Assembly: GCA_017615635.1 (NCBI GenBank)
Contig: JAFZZR010000099.1
Span: 62,001-126,000 of the forward strand
Length of the DNA: 64,000 nt
DNA from: Lentisphaeria bacterium
GTDB taxonomy: Bacteria; Verrucomicrobiota; Lentisphaeria; Victivallales; UBA1829
Direction: 5' to 3'
The position numbers and the translations under genes were made by a program. How positions within the stretch are numbered: position 1 is the first letter of the stretch; every line of letters starts with the position of its first letter. The notes beneath the pieces were generated by a model, which was not told the DNA's origin, made no database searches, and was given only the letters and a program-made list of their open reading frames with translations. Shown piece after piece: positions 44,413 to 52,712 of this stretch.

Positions 44413-46017
44413 TCACCGCCACTCGGGACGGTAAAGCATTTCGAGATAGAGCGTGGCGGACCATCCGTAGTCGTGGAAGGCCTGATGGAAGGGATGGTAT
44501 ACGCCGCCGGGCATTTTGCCCTTGCGTTCCAGAGCGCGGGGCTCAACCTCCTTGCGGTCGTCATAGAACTCGAAGAAGGTGCCGCAGCGGAGATACCATT
44601 TTTCCTGTTCGCGGAGAGTGTCCTGAACGATGGACTTTGCCAGATCGTGGTATCCGTACCGTTCGAGGCCCAGGGCGATCATGTAGTTGATATTGGTCCA
44701 GACAGGGCCGCGCCACATATCCTTCCTGTAGGCAGCGGTGTTGGACTTTGCGATGGAGGGAACGCGCAGAGGCGTGCCGAAGGTCTCGGGATCCGTGAGG
44801 TGGGCAGCGAGGATCTTTGCCTGTTCGGGGGTGGCGGCGCCGCAGTAGAGGGGAAGGAATCCGGCGCTGGACATGATGTCGGTGCGCCGATCGTTCTTGA
44901 CGTCGTAATCGACGAACATGCCGCACTTGTCGCTCCAGAGACGTTCGCGCATGAGTCGGCAGAGGCGGTCGTAATGGGCCATCCAGTAGTCGCGGCGCCC
45001 GGGGATGAACTGAGCAAGGGATTCGCATTCGAAGGCGAGGAAGGCGTTGAAGTCGGGAGCATCCAGCTGGATGGCGCCGTCGAACCGGGGGGAATTATCC
45101 ATGCCGCTTTCTCCGCTGCGGCAGTTCTTGTCGGCCGTAATCTGCCACTCGACCAGGCCGGCGCCGTCGGAATCGCGGTTGGCCATAATCCATTCCAGGA
45201 AGCGTTCCAGCTTCGGGGCGAGCTCGGCGATCCATTCGGGAGCGGGCTCGGTCTCGTGGATCAGCTTCATGGCCAGCGAGAGGACGGGCGGCTGGGTGCA
45301 GTCGTGATACCCGAAGGGATCGCCGCTGTGGGGGATGAGCCCGGAAGGCTGCTGCAGATCGAACATGGCGGAGACCATCTCGCGGGCAAGGCGGGGATCA
45401 TAGTGCCGCATGCCGAGGGAGTGGAAGACGGAGTCCCAGAGCCACATTTTTCTGTGGGGCCACCGGTCGGGCGTGCTCCAGCGGGAGTGGATCTGTCCTT
45501 CGGGCGCGTAGACCTGGGTTTTGATCTGCGACCAGGCCTTGAGGGCGGTCCGTGCGGAATCTTCGGAGACGCCCTGCGGGATCGGAGCGTGCGCGAGGAA
45601 GTCCGCGCGTTTCGAGATCAGGGAATCGGGATCGGATCCGAGCCACTCGCGCCGGAGAAAGCCCTTCGGGGCGATCAGAATGCAGTCCGCGGAAGAAGCC
45701 GACTCGAAGCCCGGGGCCAAATCCAGCTGAAAAGAGCCGGAGAGAAGAAGGTTCCAGGCATCGGCAATGACGCCGGAGGAAACGCCCGACGGAGAGTAAA
45801 AGCGGAAGAAGTCGCCGGTGAGCTCGACACGGTCCGGTTCGGGTCCCGTATAGCGGACGATGGCATCGGGTCTGGCCATGTCGCGGTCCTTGAGTTCCAG
45901 GGCGTAACCTTGCATGGCGGTACGGATGGTGAGGCCGTTTTTGAAGTCGGTCTGTCCGTCGATTCCGGAGAAGGCGAGAAGCTGTCCTCCGCCCCAGACG
46001 TTCGGGAATGAGTTCAT
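44413..46017 (-). CDS. GH63/MGH1-like (alpha/alpha)6-barrel glycosidase
   Basis: A 534-residue enzyme resembling the GH63-like alpha-glucosidase/mannosylglycerate hydrolase (MGH1) group and trehalase-type (alpha/alpha)6 barrels. The N-terminus is a beta domain. The barrel contains RKMWLWDSVFHSLGMRHYDP, GLIPHSG, MANRDSDGAGLVEW and SAGFLPLYCG. The C-terminal blocks are RGPVWTNINYMIALGLERYG and HPFHQAFHDYGWSATLYLEM. WDS with a catalytic acid and the late Y-G-W-S element fit. No signal peptide is present, so it is cytoplasmic. The substrate is uncertain: alpha-glucosides or mannosylglycerate are possible. A promoter-like element is at 46069-46096. Confidence 0.83.
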   Translation of the reverse strand: MNSFPNVWGGGQLLAFSGIDGQTDFKNGLTIRTAMQGYALELKDRDMARPDAIVRYTGPEPDRVELTGDFFRFYSPSGVSSGVIADAWNLLLSGSFQLDLAPGFESASSADCILIAPKGFLRREWLGSDPDSLISKRADFLAHAPIPQGVSEDSARTALKAWSQIKTQVYAPEGQIHSRWSTPDRWPHRKMWLWDSVFHSLGMRHYDPRLAREMVSAMFDLQQPSGLIPHSGDPFGYHDCTQPPVLSLAMKLIHETEPAPEWIAELAPKLERFLEWIMANRDSDGAGLVEWQITADKNCRSGESGMDNSPRFDGAIQLDAPDFNAFLAFECESLAQFIPGRRDYWMAHYDRLCRLMRERLWSDKCGMFVDYDVKNDRRTDIMSSAGFLPLYCGAATPEQAKILAAHLTDPETFGTPLRVPSIAKSNTAAYRKDMWRGPVWTNINYMIALGLERYGYHDLAKSIVQDTLREQEKWYLRCGTFFEFYDDRKEVEPRALERKGKMPGGVYHPFHQAFHDYGWSATLYLEMLYRPEWR

Positions 46018-46068
46018 GAGAAATGTGCTCCTTGATAAAGAAAATTCATGATTGTGATGACGTAAGTT

Positions 46069-46096
46069 ACAGTATCACGAAAAAAAGAGAATGCAA
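46069..46096 (-). promoter_or_regulatory. Promoter of the GH63-like gene
   Basis: Minus strand: TTGCAT (46091-46096), 16 bp, TACTGT (46069-46074). A short GTGAT/ATCAC inverted repeat overlaps the -10 region and could be a regulator site. Confidence 0.45.
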
Positions 46097-46185
46097 CCAT
46101 CCGAAATGGTTAAAATGTACGATATATTCTCAATAATGGCGGTTATATTTTCAAACGGGGCGAAACGGGCGCGGGGAACGCGGGG

Positions 46186-46229
46186 GAAACGGATCCTCCG
46201 CCGCGCTGCGCGCTATGGAGGACAAGGGG
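46186..46229. repeat. REP-like repeat, copy 1
   Basis: A 44-bp unit identical to copy 2 at 46300-46343, 114 bp later. Within it CCTCC and GGAGG flank GCGC/GCGC, so the unit can form a hairpin. Similar but looser sequence continues downstream of both copies. Confidence 0.85.
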
Positions 46230-46299
46230 GCACGGAAACCGAAGGCCGGGGGCGAGGGCAAAAGGGCGGCCGCCGCGGCAGCAGAAAGCCGCCGCGGGT

Positions 46300-46343
46300 G
46301 AAACGGATCCTCCGCCGCGCTGCGCGCTATGGAGGACAAGGGG
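46300..46343. repeat. REP-like repeat, copy 2
   Basis: Exact 44-bp duplicate of 46186-46229 in the same orientation, followed by a GCGGCTGC/GCAGCCGC hairpin. Confidence 0.85.
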
Positions 46344-46396
46344 ACGCGGCTGCCGGAGGCCGAGGGCAAGGGCGCAGCCGCCGCGGATGCGGGAAC

Positions 46397-47722
46397 TCAG
46401 CTCCGGATCAAGGCGAGAAGCTCGTCGCGCTTCTGCTCCATGTGTTCGCGGGTATGGGCTTCCACGATAAGGCGGAGAAGCGGCTCGGTGTTGGAGGCAC
46501 GGACGTTGAACCACCAGTCGGAATACTCCACGCTGATGCCGTCGAGCTCGAACATATGTCCGTCGGAATACTTCTCACGGATACGCTGAAGGACCTTCTG
46601 GACGTCGGCGACCTTGGAATTGATCTCGCCGCTCTGGACGTACTTGTTCCGGAGCGGATCCACAAGATCGGAAACCTTCCTGCCGCTCTTGCAGAGAAGA
46701 TTGGCCAGCTTGATCATGGCGAGTCCCTGGGATTCGGCCACGTAGTTTTCGCGGAAGTAGTAGTGTCCGGAAAGTTCGCCGGCGAAGACGGCGCCCTCCT
46801 GGCGCATCTGCGCTTTGATGAAGGCATGGCCGACGCGGGACATGATGGCCTTTCCGCCGTTCTCCTCAATGGATTCGGGAACGGCCTTGCTGCTGCGGAG
46901 GTCGTAAAGGATAGGCACGGAGCCGACGCCCTTGTCGGAAAGGATATCCTGTGCGATGAGCGCCGTGAACATATCCATGGGAATGATCTCGCCCTTGTCA
47001 TCGATGAAGCCGCAGCGGTCGGCATCGCCGTCGAAGCCGGCGCCGAAGTCGGCTCCGGTCTCGACCACCTTTTTGCGAAGGACATCGAGGGTCTGGGTGT
47101 GAAGCGGGTTCGCCTCATGATTGGGGAACGTGCCGTCGAGTTCCTTGTAGAGGGGGATGATGTCGAAGAGGTCTTCGATGCCCTTGATCTCATAGGAGCC
47201 CATGGCGTTGGCGTAGTCGACGACGACCTTGAGCTTGCGGTCCATCTTTGCATGACCGCGGAGGAATTTTGCGTACTGGGGCGCGATATTGAAGGAGGAG
47301 ATTTTGCCGGGTGCCGCCTCGGGCCAGGAATCCGCCTTGACCAGAGCTTCGATGTCGGCGATCCCGGTGGCGCCGCTGATGGGCACGGCCTGCGCGCGGC
47401 AGAGCTTGAATCCGTTCCATTCGCCGGGATTGTGCGAGGCGGTGATCATGATCCCGCCGTCGGCGCCGAGGAATCCGTTCGCATGATAGTTCATGGGGGT
47501 GGAGCAGAGCCCGAGATCGATGACGTCGGCGCCCTGTTCGGTGATGCCTTTGGCCAAAGCCGCGAAGAGAGGTTTCGAGTGGGGACGCATGTCGCGGCCG
47601 ACGACGACTTTCTTTGCGCCGGTGTGGACGACGAACGCACGGCCGATCTTTTCGGCGATGGTTTCGTTGAGCTGTTCAGGGTAAATGCCGCGGATGTCGT
47701 AGGCTTTGAAGATTCCGGCCAT
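46397..47722 (-). CDS. Phosphomannomutase/phosphoglucomutase
   Basis: Moves phosphate between C6 and C1 of mannose and/or glucose, feeding nucleotide sugars for LPS and exopolysaccharide. The 441-residue alpha-D-phosphohexomutase has AYDIRGIYPEQLNETIAE, the active serine loop GGIMITASHNPGEWNGFKLC, the Mg site FGAGFDGDADRCGFID, the sugar-binding GELSGHYYFREN, and the phosphate-binding end VRASNTEPLLRLIVE. The start at 47722 is supported by AGGAA and by the promoter at 47772-47800; the much longer open frame upstream runs through the antisense of murA. It fits the AlgC/ManB bifunctional pattern. Confidence 0.92.
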   Translation of the reverse strand: MAGIFKAYDIRGIYPEQLNETIAEKIGRAFVVHTGAKKVVVGRDMRPHSKPLFAALAKGITEQGADVIDLGLCSTPMNYHANGFLGADGGIMITASHNPGEWNGFKLCRAQAVPISGATGIADIEALVKADSWPEAAPGKISSFNIAPQYAKFLRGHAKMDRKLKVVVDYANAMGSYEIKGIEDLFDIIPLYKELDGTFPNHEANPLHTQTLDVLRKKVVETGADFGAGFDGDADRCGFIDDKGEIIPMDMFTALIAQDILSDKGVGSVPILYDLRSSKAVPESIEENGGKAIMSRVGHAFIKAQMRQEGAVFAGELSGHYYFRENYVAESQGLAMIKLANLLCKSGRKVSDLVDPLRNKYVQSGEINSKVADVQKVLQRIREKYSDGHMFELDGISVEYSDWWFNVRASNTEPLLRLIVEAHTREHMEQKRDELLALIRS

Positions 47723-47771
47723 GATCCGAATTCCTTTCTGAAATTGACTGTACTCGAAACGTGTATCGGTT

Positions 47772-47800
47772 AAGATAACGCCGGAAGGGGATTTTGTCAA
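47772..47800 (-). promoter_or_regulatory. Promoter of the phosphohexomutase gene
   Basis: Minus strand: TTGACA (47795-47800), 17 bp, TATCTT (47772-47777). Confidence 0.65.
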
Positions 47801-47820
47801 GGAAAGGAGAAAAAAATGAT

Positions 47821-47848
47821 TTGCAAAACGCGGTATGGATGATACATT
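47821..47848 (+). promoter_or_regulatory. Possible promoter of murA
   Basis: TTGCAA (47821-47826), 16 bp, TACATT (47843-47848). ATGATAC direct repeats lie at and after the -10 box. Confidence 0.4.
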
Positions 47849-47876
47849 ACGGCGTAAGCAATGATACGTATGATAC
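47839..47876 (+). promoter_or_regulatory. Three ATGATAC direct repeats upstream of murA
   Basis: ATGATAC occurs at 47839-47845, 47861-47867 and 47870-47876, between the promoter and the murA start at 47892. Repeat starts are 22 and 9 bp apart. This may be a regulator site or chance in an A/T-richer leader. Confidence 0.35.
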
Positions 47877-47891
47877 CGGGAGGTATGCCAC

Positions 47892-49172
47892 ATGTCTGAA
47901 ATCATCATAGACGGGCCCGTTCGCACACAGGGCGTCATTCGTCCGGGCGGAAACAAAAACGCGGCGCTTCCGATCATAGCGGCCGCCCTCCTGACGGACG
48001 AACCGGTGGTGATCCACAATCTGCCGATGATTCTGGATGCGGACGCCATGCTGAACATAGCCCGGAATCTGGGAGCGACCGTGACGCGGGACGGGACGGA
48101 CGTCACGATCTGCGCGGCCGGCTTGAAGAAAAGCGAACTGCCGAGAGCCCTGTGCGCCTCGGTCCGCACATCGATCCTCTTCGGGGCTCCGGTGACGATC
48201 CGCTGCGGCAAGGCGACGGTGGGGCTTCCGGGCGGAGATTTCATCGGGCGCCGCCGCCTGGATTCGCATTACTACGGATTGAAAAAACTGGGAATCAGCA
48301 ACAAACTGATGTCCGGCGCGGTGGTTTTCACGCAGGAAAAGAAACTCTCGGGGGCGGACATCTTCCTGGATGAGGCCAGCGTAACGGCCACGGAACACAT
48401 TCTTACCGCGGCGGTGCTGGCGAAGGGGACCACGATCCTCCGGAATGCGGCGGCGGAACCGCACGTGCAGCAGCTGGCGGAATTCCTGAATGCCATGGGC
48501 GCGGATATCACGGGAATCGACACGAACACCTACCGGATCCACGGAGTGGAACGGCTGCACGGATGCGAATTCACGCTGGAAGCGGACCATATCGAAGTGG
48601 CGAGTTTTCTGTGTCTGGCGGCGGCCACGGGAGGCGGCGTGGAGCTGGAAGGGAACATCCATCCGCGTCATTACTGGATGACGCGGCGCGTATTCGAAAA
48701 GCTGAACATACATTTCCGGCTGGCCAACGGGCATATCTCCATGAGACCGGGCCAGCGGCTGAAGATCGCCATGGATGCGGGAAACGCGATCCCGATGATC
48801 TCGGACGGTCCCTGGCCGCAGTTCCCCAGCGATATGATGAGCTGTCTGATCGTGGCAGCGACGCAGGCAAAGGGAACGATCCTCTTCTTCGAAAAAATGT
48901 TCGAAAGCCGCATCTACTTCGTGGACCGGCTGATCGCCATGGGCGCCAATGCCGTAGTCTGCGATCCGCACCGGGTCGTGATCTCGGGTCCGGCGAAACT
49001 GCGCCCTCTCAGGATGTCGAGTCCCGATATCCGGGCGGGCATGGCCATGATCATAGCGGCTTGCTGCGCCCGGGGACGCAGCACGATCCAGAACGCCGAC
49101 ATGGTGTTCCGGGGCTATGAAAACCTGATCGAAAAGCTCCGCGCGCTCGGCGTGCCCGCCGAACTCGTCTGA
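47892..49172 (+). CDS. murA: UDP-N-acetylglucosamine 1-carboxyvinyltransferase, Asp-type
   Basis: First committed step of peptidoglycan synthesis: transfers enolpyruvyl from PEP to UDP-GlcNAc. The 426-residue protein has the EPT fold, GGNKNAALPIIAAALL at the N-terminus and SDGPWPQFPSDMM carrying the catalytic-region Asp. The active-site loop reads LPGGDFIGRRRLDSHYYG, so residue 116 is Asp where E. coli has Cys115. Enzymes with Asp here (for example in Chlamydia and Mycobacterium) are active but not alkylated by fosfomycin. The next gene follows after 7 bp. Confidence 0.95.
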   Translation: MSEIIIDGPVRTQGVIRPGGNKNAALPIIAAALLTDEPVVIHNLPMILDADAMLNIARNLGATVTRDGTDVTICAAGLKKSELPRALCASVRTSILFGAPVTIRCGKATVGLPGGDFIGRRRLDSHYYGLKKLGISNKLMSGAVVFTQEKKLSGADIFLDEASVTATEHILTAAVLAKGTTILRNAAAEPHVQQLAEFLNAMGADITGIDTNTYRIHGVERLHGCEFTLEADHIEVASFLCLAAATGGGVELEGNIHPRHYWMTRRVFEKLNIHFRLANGHISMRPGQRLKIAMDAGNAIPMISDGPWPQFPSDMMSCLIVAATQAKGTILFFEKMFESRIYFVDRLIAMGANAVVCDPHRVVISGPAKLRPLRMSSPDIRAGMAMIIAACCARGRSTIQNADMVFRGYENLIEKLRALGVPAELV

Positions 49173-49179
49173 CCGGATC

Positions 49180-50826
49180 ATGGGGTTCCGGATCCTTCCT
49201 CCCGTTTTTGTTCCGTCTCCGCACGGCGGAAGGCTCTGCACGGTCGTCTGTCTGCCGGATGACCGGCCGGGTCCGTATCCGGCTTTGGGGATCCGGTCGC
49301 CCTACTCCATATGCGCGGAGCCGGAAGCCTCATGTCGTCCTTTTGAAAATCAGGGAGTTGCAGTGGTCCTTCAGGATTGCGGAGGCACGGGCCGGTCGGA
49401 GGGGAGCTCGGAATTTCTGTGGACGCAGGAACGGGAGGACGGGCGGAGTTTTCTGGATTTTCTTGTATCGCAGGACTGGTTCGACGGACGTGCGGTCATG
49501 ACCGGAGAATCCTACTCCGGCTTCACCCAGTGGCAGGCGGCGCGCAGCGGGCATCCGGCACTGGTCGGGATCGATCCCCGCAATGCCCCGGCGGACGGAT
49601 GCCGTACGGTGAATATCCCCTCGGGAGCCATTGCGCCTGCGGGCAGCGTATGCTGGTGCATGATCATGGGACGCCGCCGTCTGGGACTTCCGGATCCGAC
49701 GGACTGGACGCCGGTCCTGAAGCATCAGCCGCTTCTGACCGCGGATCGGGCGGCGGGTCTTCCGGAACAGCCGTTTTACCGGAAAATGATCTCGAATCCG
49801 CTGCGGAACCGCTTCTGGGAAGAGATGAATACGGAAAACGACGTATCCCGGATCCGGGCGCCCGCCTACCTTACCGGCGGATGGTTCGATCCGCTCCTGC
49901 CGGATACGCTGAACATGTTTATCCGCATGAAGTTGTCCGCCGGAGCAGAAGAAGCCCGCGAATGGACGCGCCTCCTGATCGAACCGGTGGACCACGAATC
50001 GACGACGCGCGGAGGCGCTTACGGCAGATTCTGCCGGGCGGGCGTGCTGGGCCTGCGCCGCCGTTTCCTTCTGAACAGGCTCCGGACTCCGGAGTCGGAT
50101 CCCCTGCCCGATCAGCCGCCGGTCCGGATCTTCGTTATGGGCGCCAACCGGTATCTGGAGGCGGAGGAATGGCCGCTGCCCGCGGAAGAGACCTCGTTTT
50201 TTCTGCGGACCGGGGGAAGGCTGTCCCGTCAGCAGCCGGAGCCGGACGAATTCGGGCCGGAAGAGATTTTCTGCGATCAGTCGGATCCGGTCCCTTCCTG
50301 CGGCGGATGCGATATCGGGCTTCCGGGCTTCACGGCGGGACAGGCGGTCCAGAACGAAATCGAAAAAAGAAAAGACGTTCTTCTGTATTCCACAGTCCCT
50401 CTGGAGGAGCCGCTCACGGTCATCGGGAACGTGCGCGCAGTCCTCTTCGGATCCAGCGACGCGCCGGACGCCGATTTCACGGTCAAGCTGTGCGACGTTC
50501 TGCCGGACGGGACCAGTCTGAACGTGTGCGGAGGGATCGCCCGCGCCTCGTTCCGGGAGGGCGATTCCCGCCGGGCGGCGCCTCTGCAAAAGGGGGAGAT
50601 CGTCCGTCTGGACGTTTTCTGCCGGGCAACGGCGTACCGGTTCGAAGCGGGGCACCGGATCCGGATCCAGGTATCGTGGAGCGATTATCCCCGTTTTCTG
50701 CCGAATCCGTTTACCGGAGGACAGGAAAGTCTGGCGGAAGAGAGACGGAACGCGGTGGAGAAAGTGTACCACAACGCGAGTCATCCGTCCCGGCTTGTTC
50801 TGCCGGTGTACCGCGGGGAAATCTGA
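49180..50826 (+). CDS. CocE/NonD-family alpha/beta hydrolase
   Basis: A 548-residue serine hydrolase of the X-Pro dipeptidyl-peptidase/cocaine esterase type. The alpha/beta core has the oxyanion segment VVLQDCGGTGRSEGSSEFLW, the nucleophile elbow VMTGESYSGFTQW, and a helical cap. The domain ends with LIEPVDHESTTRGG supplying the acid/His region. A C-terminal jelly-roll domain (FTVKLCDVLPDGTSLNVCGG ... FEAGHRIRIQVSWSDYPRFL) completes the family layout. No signal peptide is evident, and the real substrate (ester, amide or peptide) is unknown. The gene starts 7 bp after murA, but the roles do not connect. Confidence 0.87.
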   Translation: MGFRILPPVFVPSPHGGRLCTVVCLPDDRPGPYPALGIRSPYSICAEPEASCRPFENQGVAVVLQDCGGTGRSEGSSEFLWTQEREDGRSFLDFLVSQDWFDGRAVMTGESYSGFTQWQAARSGHPALVGIDPRNAPADGCRTVNIPSGAIAPAGSVCWCMIMGRRRLGLPDPTDWTPVLKHQPLLTADRAAGLPEQPFYRKMISNPLRNRFWEEMNTENDVSRIRAPAYLTGGWFDPLLPDTLNMFIRMKLSAGAEEAREWTRLLIEPVDHESTTRGGAYGRFCRAGVLGLRRRFLLNRLRTPESDPLPDQPPVRIFVMGANRYLEAEEWPLPAEETSFFLRTGGRLSRQQPEPDEFGPEEIFCDQSDPVPSCGGCDIGLPGFTAGQAVQNEIEKRKDVLLYSTVPLEEPLTVIGNVRAVLFGSSDAPDADFTVKLCDVLPDGTSLNVCGGIARASFREGDSRRAAPLQKGEIVRLDVFCRATAYRFEAGHRIRIQVSWSDYPRFLPNPFTGGQESLAEERRNAVEKVYHNASHPSRLVLPVYRGEI

Positions 50827-50893
50827 AATCCGCATGGAAATGATGATGAAAACTGCAGGAAACGTTTAGAAAAAAACTTGAAAAAAAGGGGAA

Positions 50894-50931
50894 ATGGTAC
50901 GATATTATTAGGATACAAAAATTCGTACCAT
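50894..50931. promoter_or_regulatory. 9-bp inverted repeat in the proS promoter/leader
   Basis: ATGGTACGA (50894-50902) and TCGTACCAT (50923-50931) are perfect inverted copies with 20 bp between them, 24 bp before the proS start. A -35-like TTGAAA lies at 50878-50883 and a 17-bp spacer would place the -10 (GATATT, 50901-50906) at the left arm. It could be an operator spanning the start of transcription or a hairpin in the leader RNA. Confidence 0.55.
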
Positions 50932-50954
50932 CAGGACAGGAAGGAAACGGAACG

Positions 50955-52691
50955 ATGAAAATGTCGCAGCTGGCCGGGCGTCGGCTCAAGGAAGACCCCA
51001 AGGACGCAAAGACCGTCAGTCACAAATATCTGGTGCGCGGCGGATACATTCGTCCGGTTTCGGCGGGGATCTACTCTCTGCTGCCGATAGCCAAGCGTAT
51101 CATCTCCAAAATCGAAGCGATCATCCGCGAAGAAATGAACGCTGTGGACGGACAGGAAGTCCTGATGCCCGTGGTACTGCCCGCCGATCTCTGGCAGGAA
51201 TCCGGACGCTACGATACCGTGGGAGCGGAGCTTCTTCGATTCAAGGACCGGAACGGGAAGGCCATGATTCTGGGGATGACCCACGAAGAGGCGGTGGTGC
51301 ATCTGATCCGGACGGAGATCAGCAGCTACAAGCAGCTGCCCGTGATGGTGTATCAGATCCAGACGAAATACCGCGACGAAGCCCGGCCCCGCGCAGGGCT
51401 GATCCGGGTTCGCGAATTCACCATGAAGGATGCCTACAGTTTCCACACGGATCAGGCGTCCCTGGACGAATACTACAAGCGGGTGCACGCCGCTTACGAG
51501 AAAATCTACCGCCGGGTCGGACTGACGCACGTGGTGTCGATCCTCTCCAACTCGGGCATGATGGGCGGAAGTGTATCCCACGAATTCATGCTTCTGGCGG
51601 ACTGCGGAGAGGACAGCATCTTCCTTTCGCCGGACGGAAAAAGCTACAAGGCGAACCGGGAAGTGGCGGTATCGGATTTGAAATTCGAGAAGAAGGGCGA
51701 AGAGCTTCCGCTGGAGAAGATCCATACGCCGGGGAAAAAGACCATTGAAGAAGTGGCGGATTTTCTGGGCGTGAAAGCGGATCAGACGGGCAAGGCCGTA
51801 TTCTACTCGGATCCGGAAGGGAAACTGATCTTCGCCATGATCCGCGGCGATTTCGAAGTAAACGAGACCAAACTGAAAAACGTGCTCGGCATTTCCGAGA
51901 TGAATTTTGCCAACGACGAACAGATCCGGGCGGCCGGCGCCGTGCCGGGCTATGCCTCGCCGCTGGGACTGGATCCTGCACGGATCCGTCTGGTGGTGGA
52001 CAAGTCCGCGGCAAATACGTCCAATCTGGTGGTGGGCGCAAACGAAGCGGATTACCACTACCGGAACTTCAACTTCGGGCGGGATCTGGATGCAAAGGAC
52101 GTGCTGGTGACGGATATCGCCTGCGTCCGGGAAGGCGATCCGTGTCCGGTGACGGGCGAGCCGCTGGTATTCCGCCACGGGATCGAGATCGGCAATATCT
52201 TCCAGCTGGGCACGAAGTATTCGAAGCCCATGAACTGCAGTTATCTGGACAAAGACGGAAAATCGCAGTACATGGTCATGGGCTGCTACGGGATCGGCGT
52301 GGGCCGGACCATGGCGTCCGTAATCGAAGATTCCCACGACGACTACGGACCGATCTGGCCCATGAGCGTGGCGCCCTGGCAGGTGCATGTATGCGCCCTG
52401 ACACCGCAGAAGGACGGAGTCGGCGAGGCGGCTTCGAAGCTGGTCGCCGAACTGGAGGCCCTGGGTGTGGAAGTGCTGTATGACGACCGGGGCGAAAAAG
52501 CCGGATCCATGTTCAGCGACGCGGATCTTATCGGGATCCCGTTCCGGGTGATCGTATCGCCCAAGAGTCTGGCGGGCGGCGCAGCGGAATTCCGACTTAG
52601 AAGCTCGCGGGATACGGAGCTTATCCCGCTGGAGACGGCGGCGGCGGAACTTGCCCGCCGCGTGAAGAGTGAACTTGAAAAATATCGTTGA
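50955..52691 (+). CDS. proS: Prolyl-tRNA synthetase, bacterial type
   Basis: Charges tRNA-Pro. The 578-residue class II enzyme has motif 1 (GGYIRPVSAGIYSLLPIAKR), motif 2 (YQIQTKYRDEARPRAGLIRV and REFTMKDAYSFH) and motif 3 (YGIGVGRTMASVIED). Between motifs 2 and 3 lies the YbaK-like editing insertion (about residues 225-400, including FYSDPEGKLIFAMIRGDFEV), as in bacterial-type ProS. The C-terminal anticodon-binding domain begins at about 470 (WQVHVCALTPQKDGVGEAAS). AGGAAGG-type ribosome site at 50939 on. The gene is first of an operon with the XRE-cupin-acyl-CoA synthetase and proC. Confidence 0.97.
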   Translation: MKMSQLAGRRLKEDPKDAKTVSHKYLVRGGYIRPVSAGIYSLLPIAKRIISKIEAIIREEMNAVDGQEVLMPVVLPADLWQESGRYDTVGAELLRFKDRNGKAMILGMTHEEAVVHLIRTEISSYKQLPVMVYQIQTKYRDEARPRAGLIRVREFTMKDAYSFHTDQASLDEYYKRVHAAYEKIYRRVGLTHVVSILSNSGMMGGSVSHEFMLLADCGEDSIFLSPDGKSYKANREVAVSDLKFEKKGEELPLEKIHTPGKKTIEEVADFLGVKADQTGKAVFYSDPEGKLIFAMIRGDFEVNETKLKNVLGISEMNFANDEQIRAAGAVPGYASPLGLDPARIRLVVDKSAANTSNLVVGANEADYHYRNFNFGRDLDAKDVLVTDIACVREGDPCPVTGEPLVFRHGIEIGNIFQLGTKYSKPMNCSYLDKDGKSQYMVMGCYGIGVGRTMASVIEDSHDDYGPIWPMSVAPWQVHVCALTPQKDGVGEAASKLVAELEALGVEVLYDDRGEKAGSMFSDADLIGIPFRVIVSPKSLAGGAAEFRLRSSRDTELIPLETAAAELARRVKSELEKYR

Positions 52692-52712
52692 GATGCCGGA
52701 GGAATAAGGAAA

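Larger units (their letters stand above)
46018..46396. other. Intergenic region with a duplicated REP-like element
   Basis: This 379-bp gap carries the GH63-like promoter and, from 46186 to about 46390, two GC-rich repeat copies and hairpin-forming tails (GCGGCTGC/GCAGCCGC, 8 bp). No frame looks real. It contains no transposase and no terminal repeats of an insertion sequence. Confidence 0.5.

Noticed and set aside
47723-48244. Extension of the phosphohexomutase frame into the murA region
   Set aside because: A promoter and ribosome site place the start at 47722; the extra sequence is antisense to murA.
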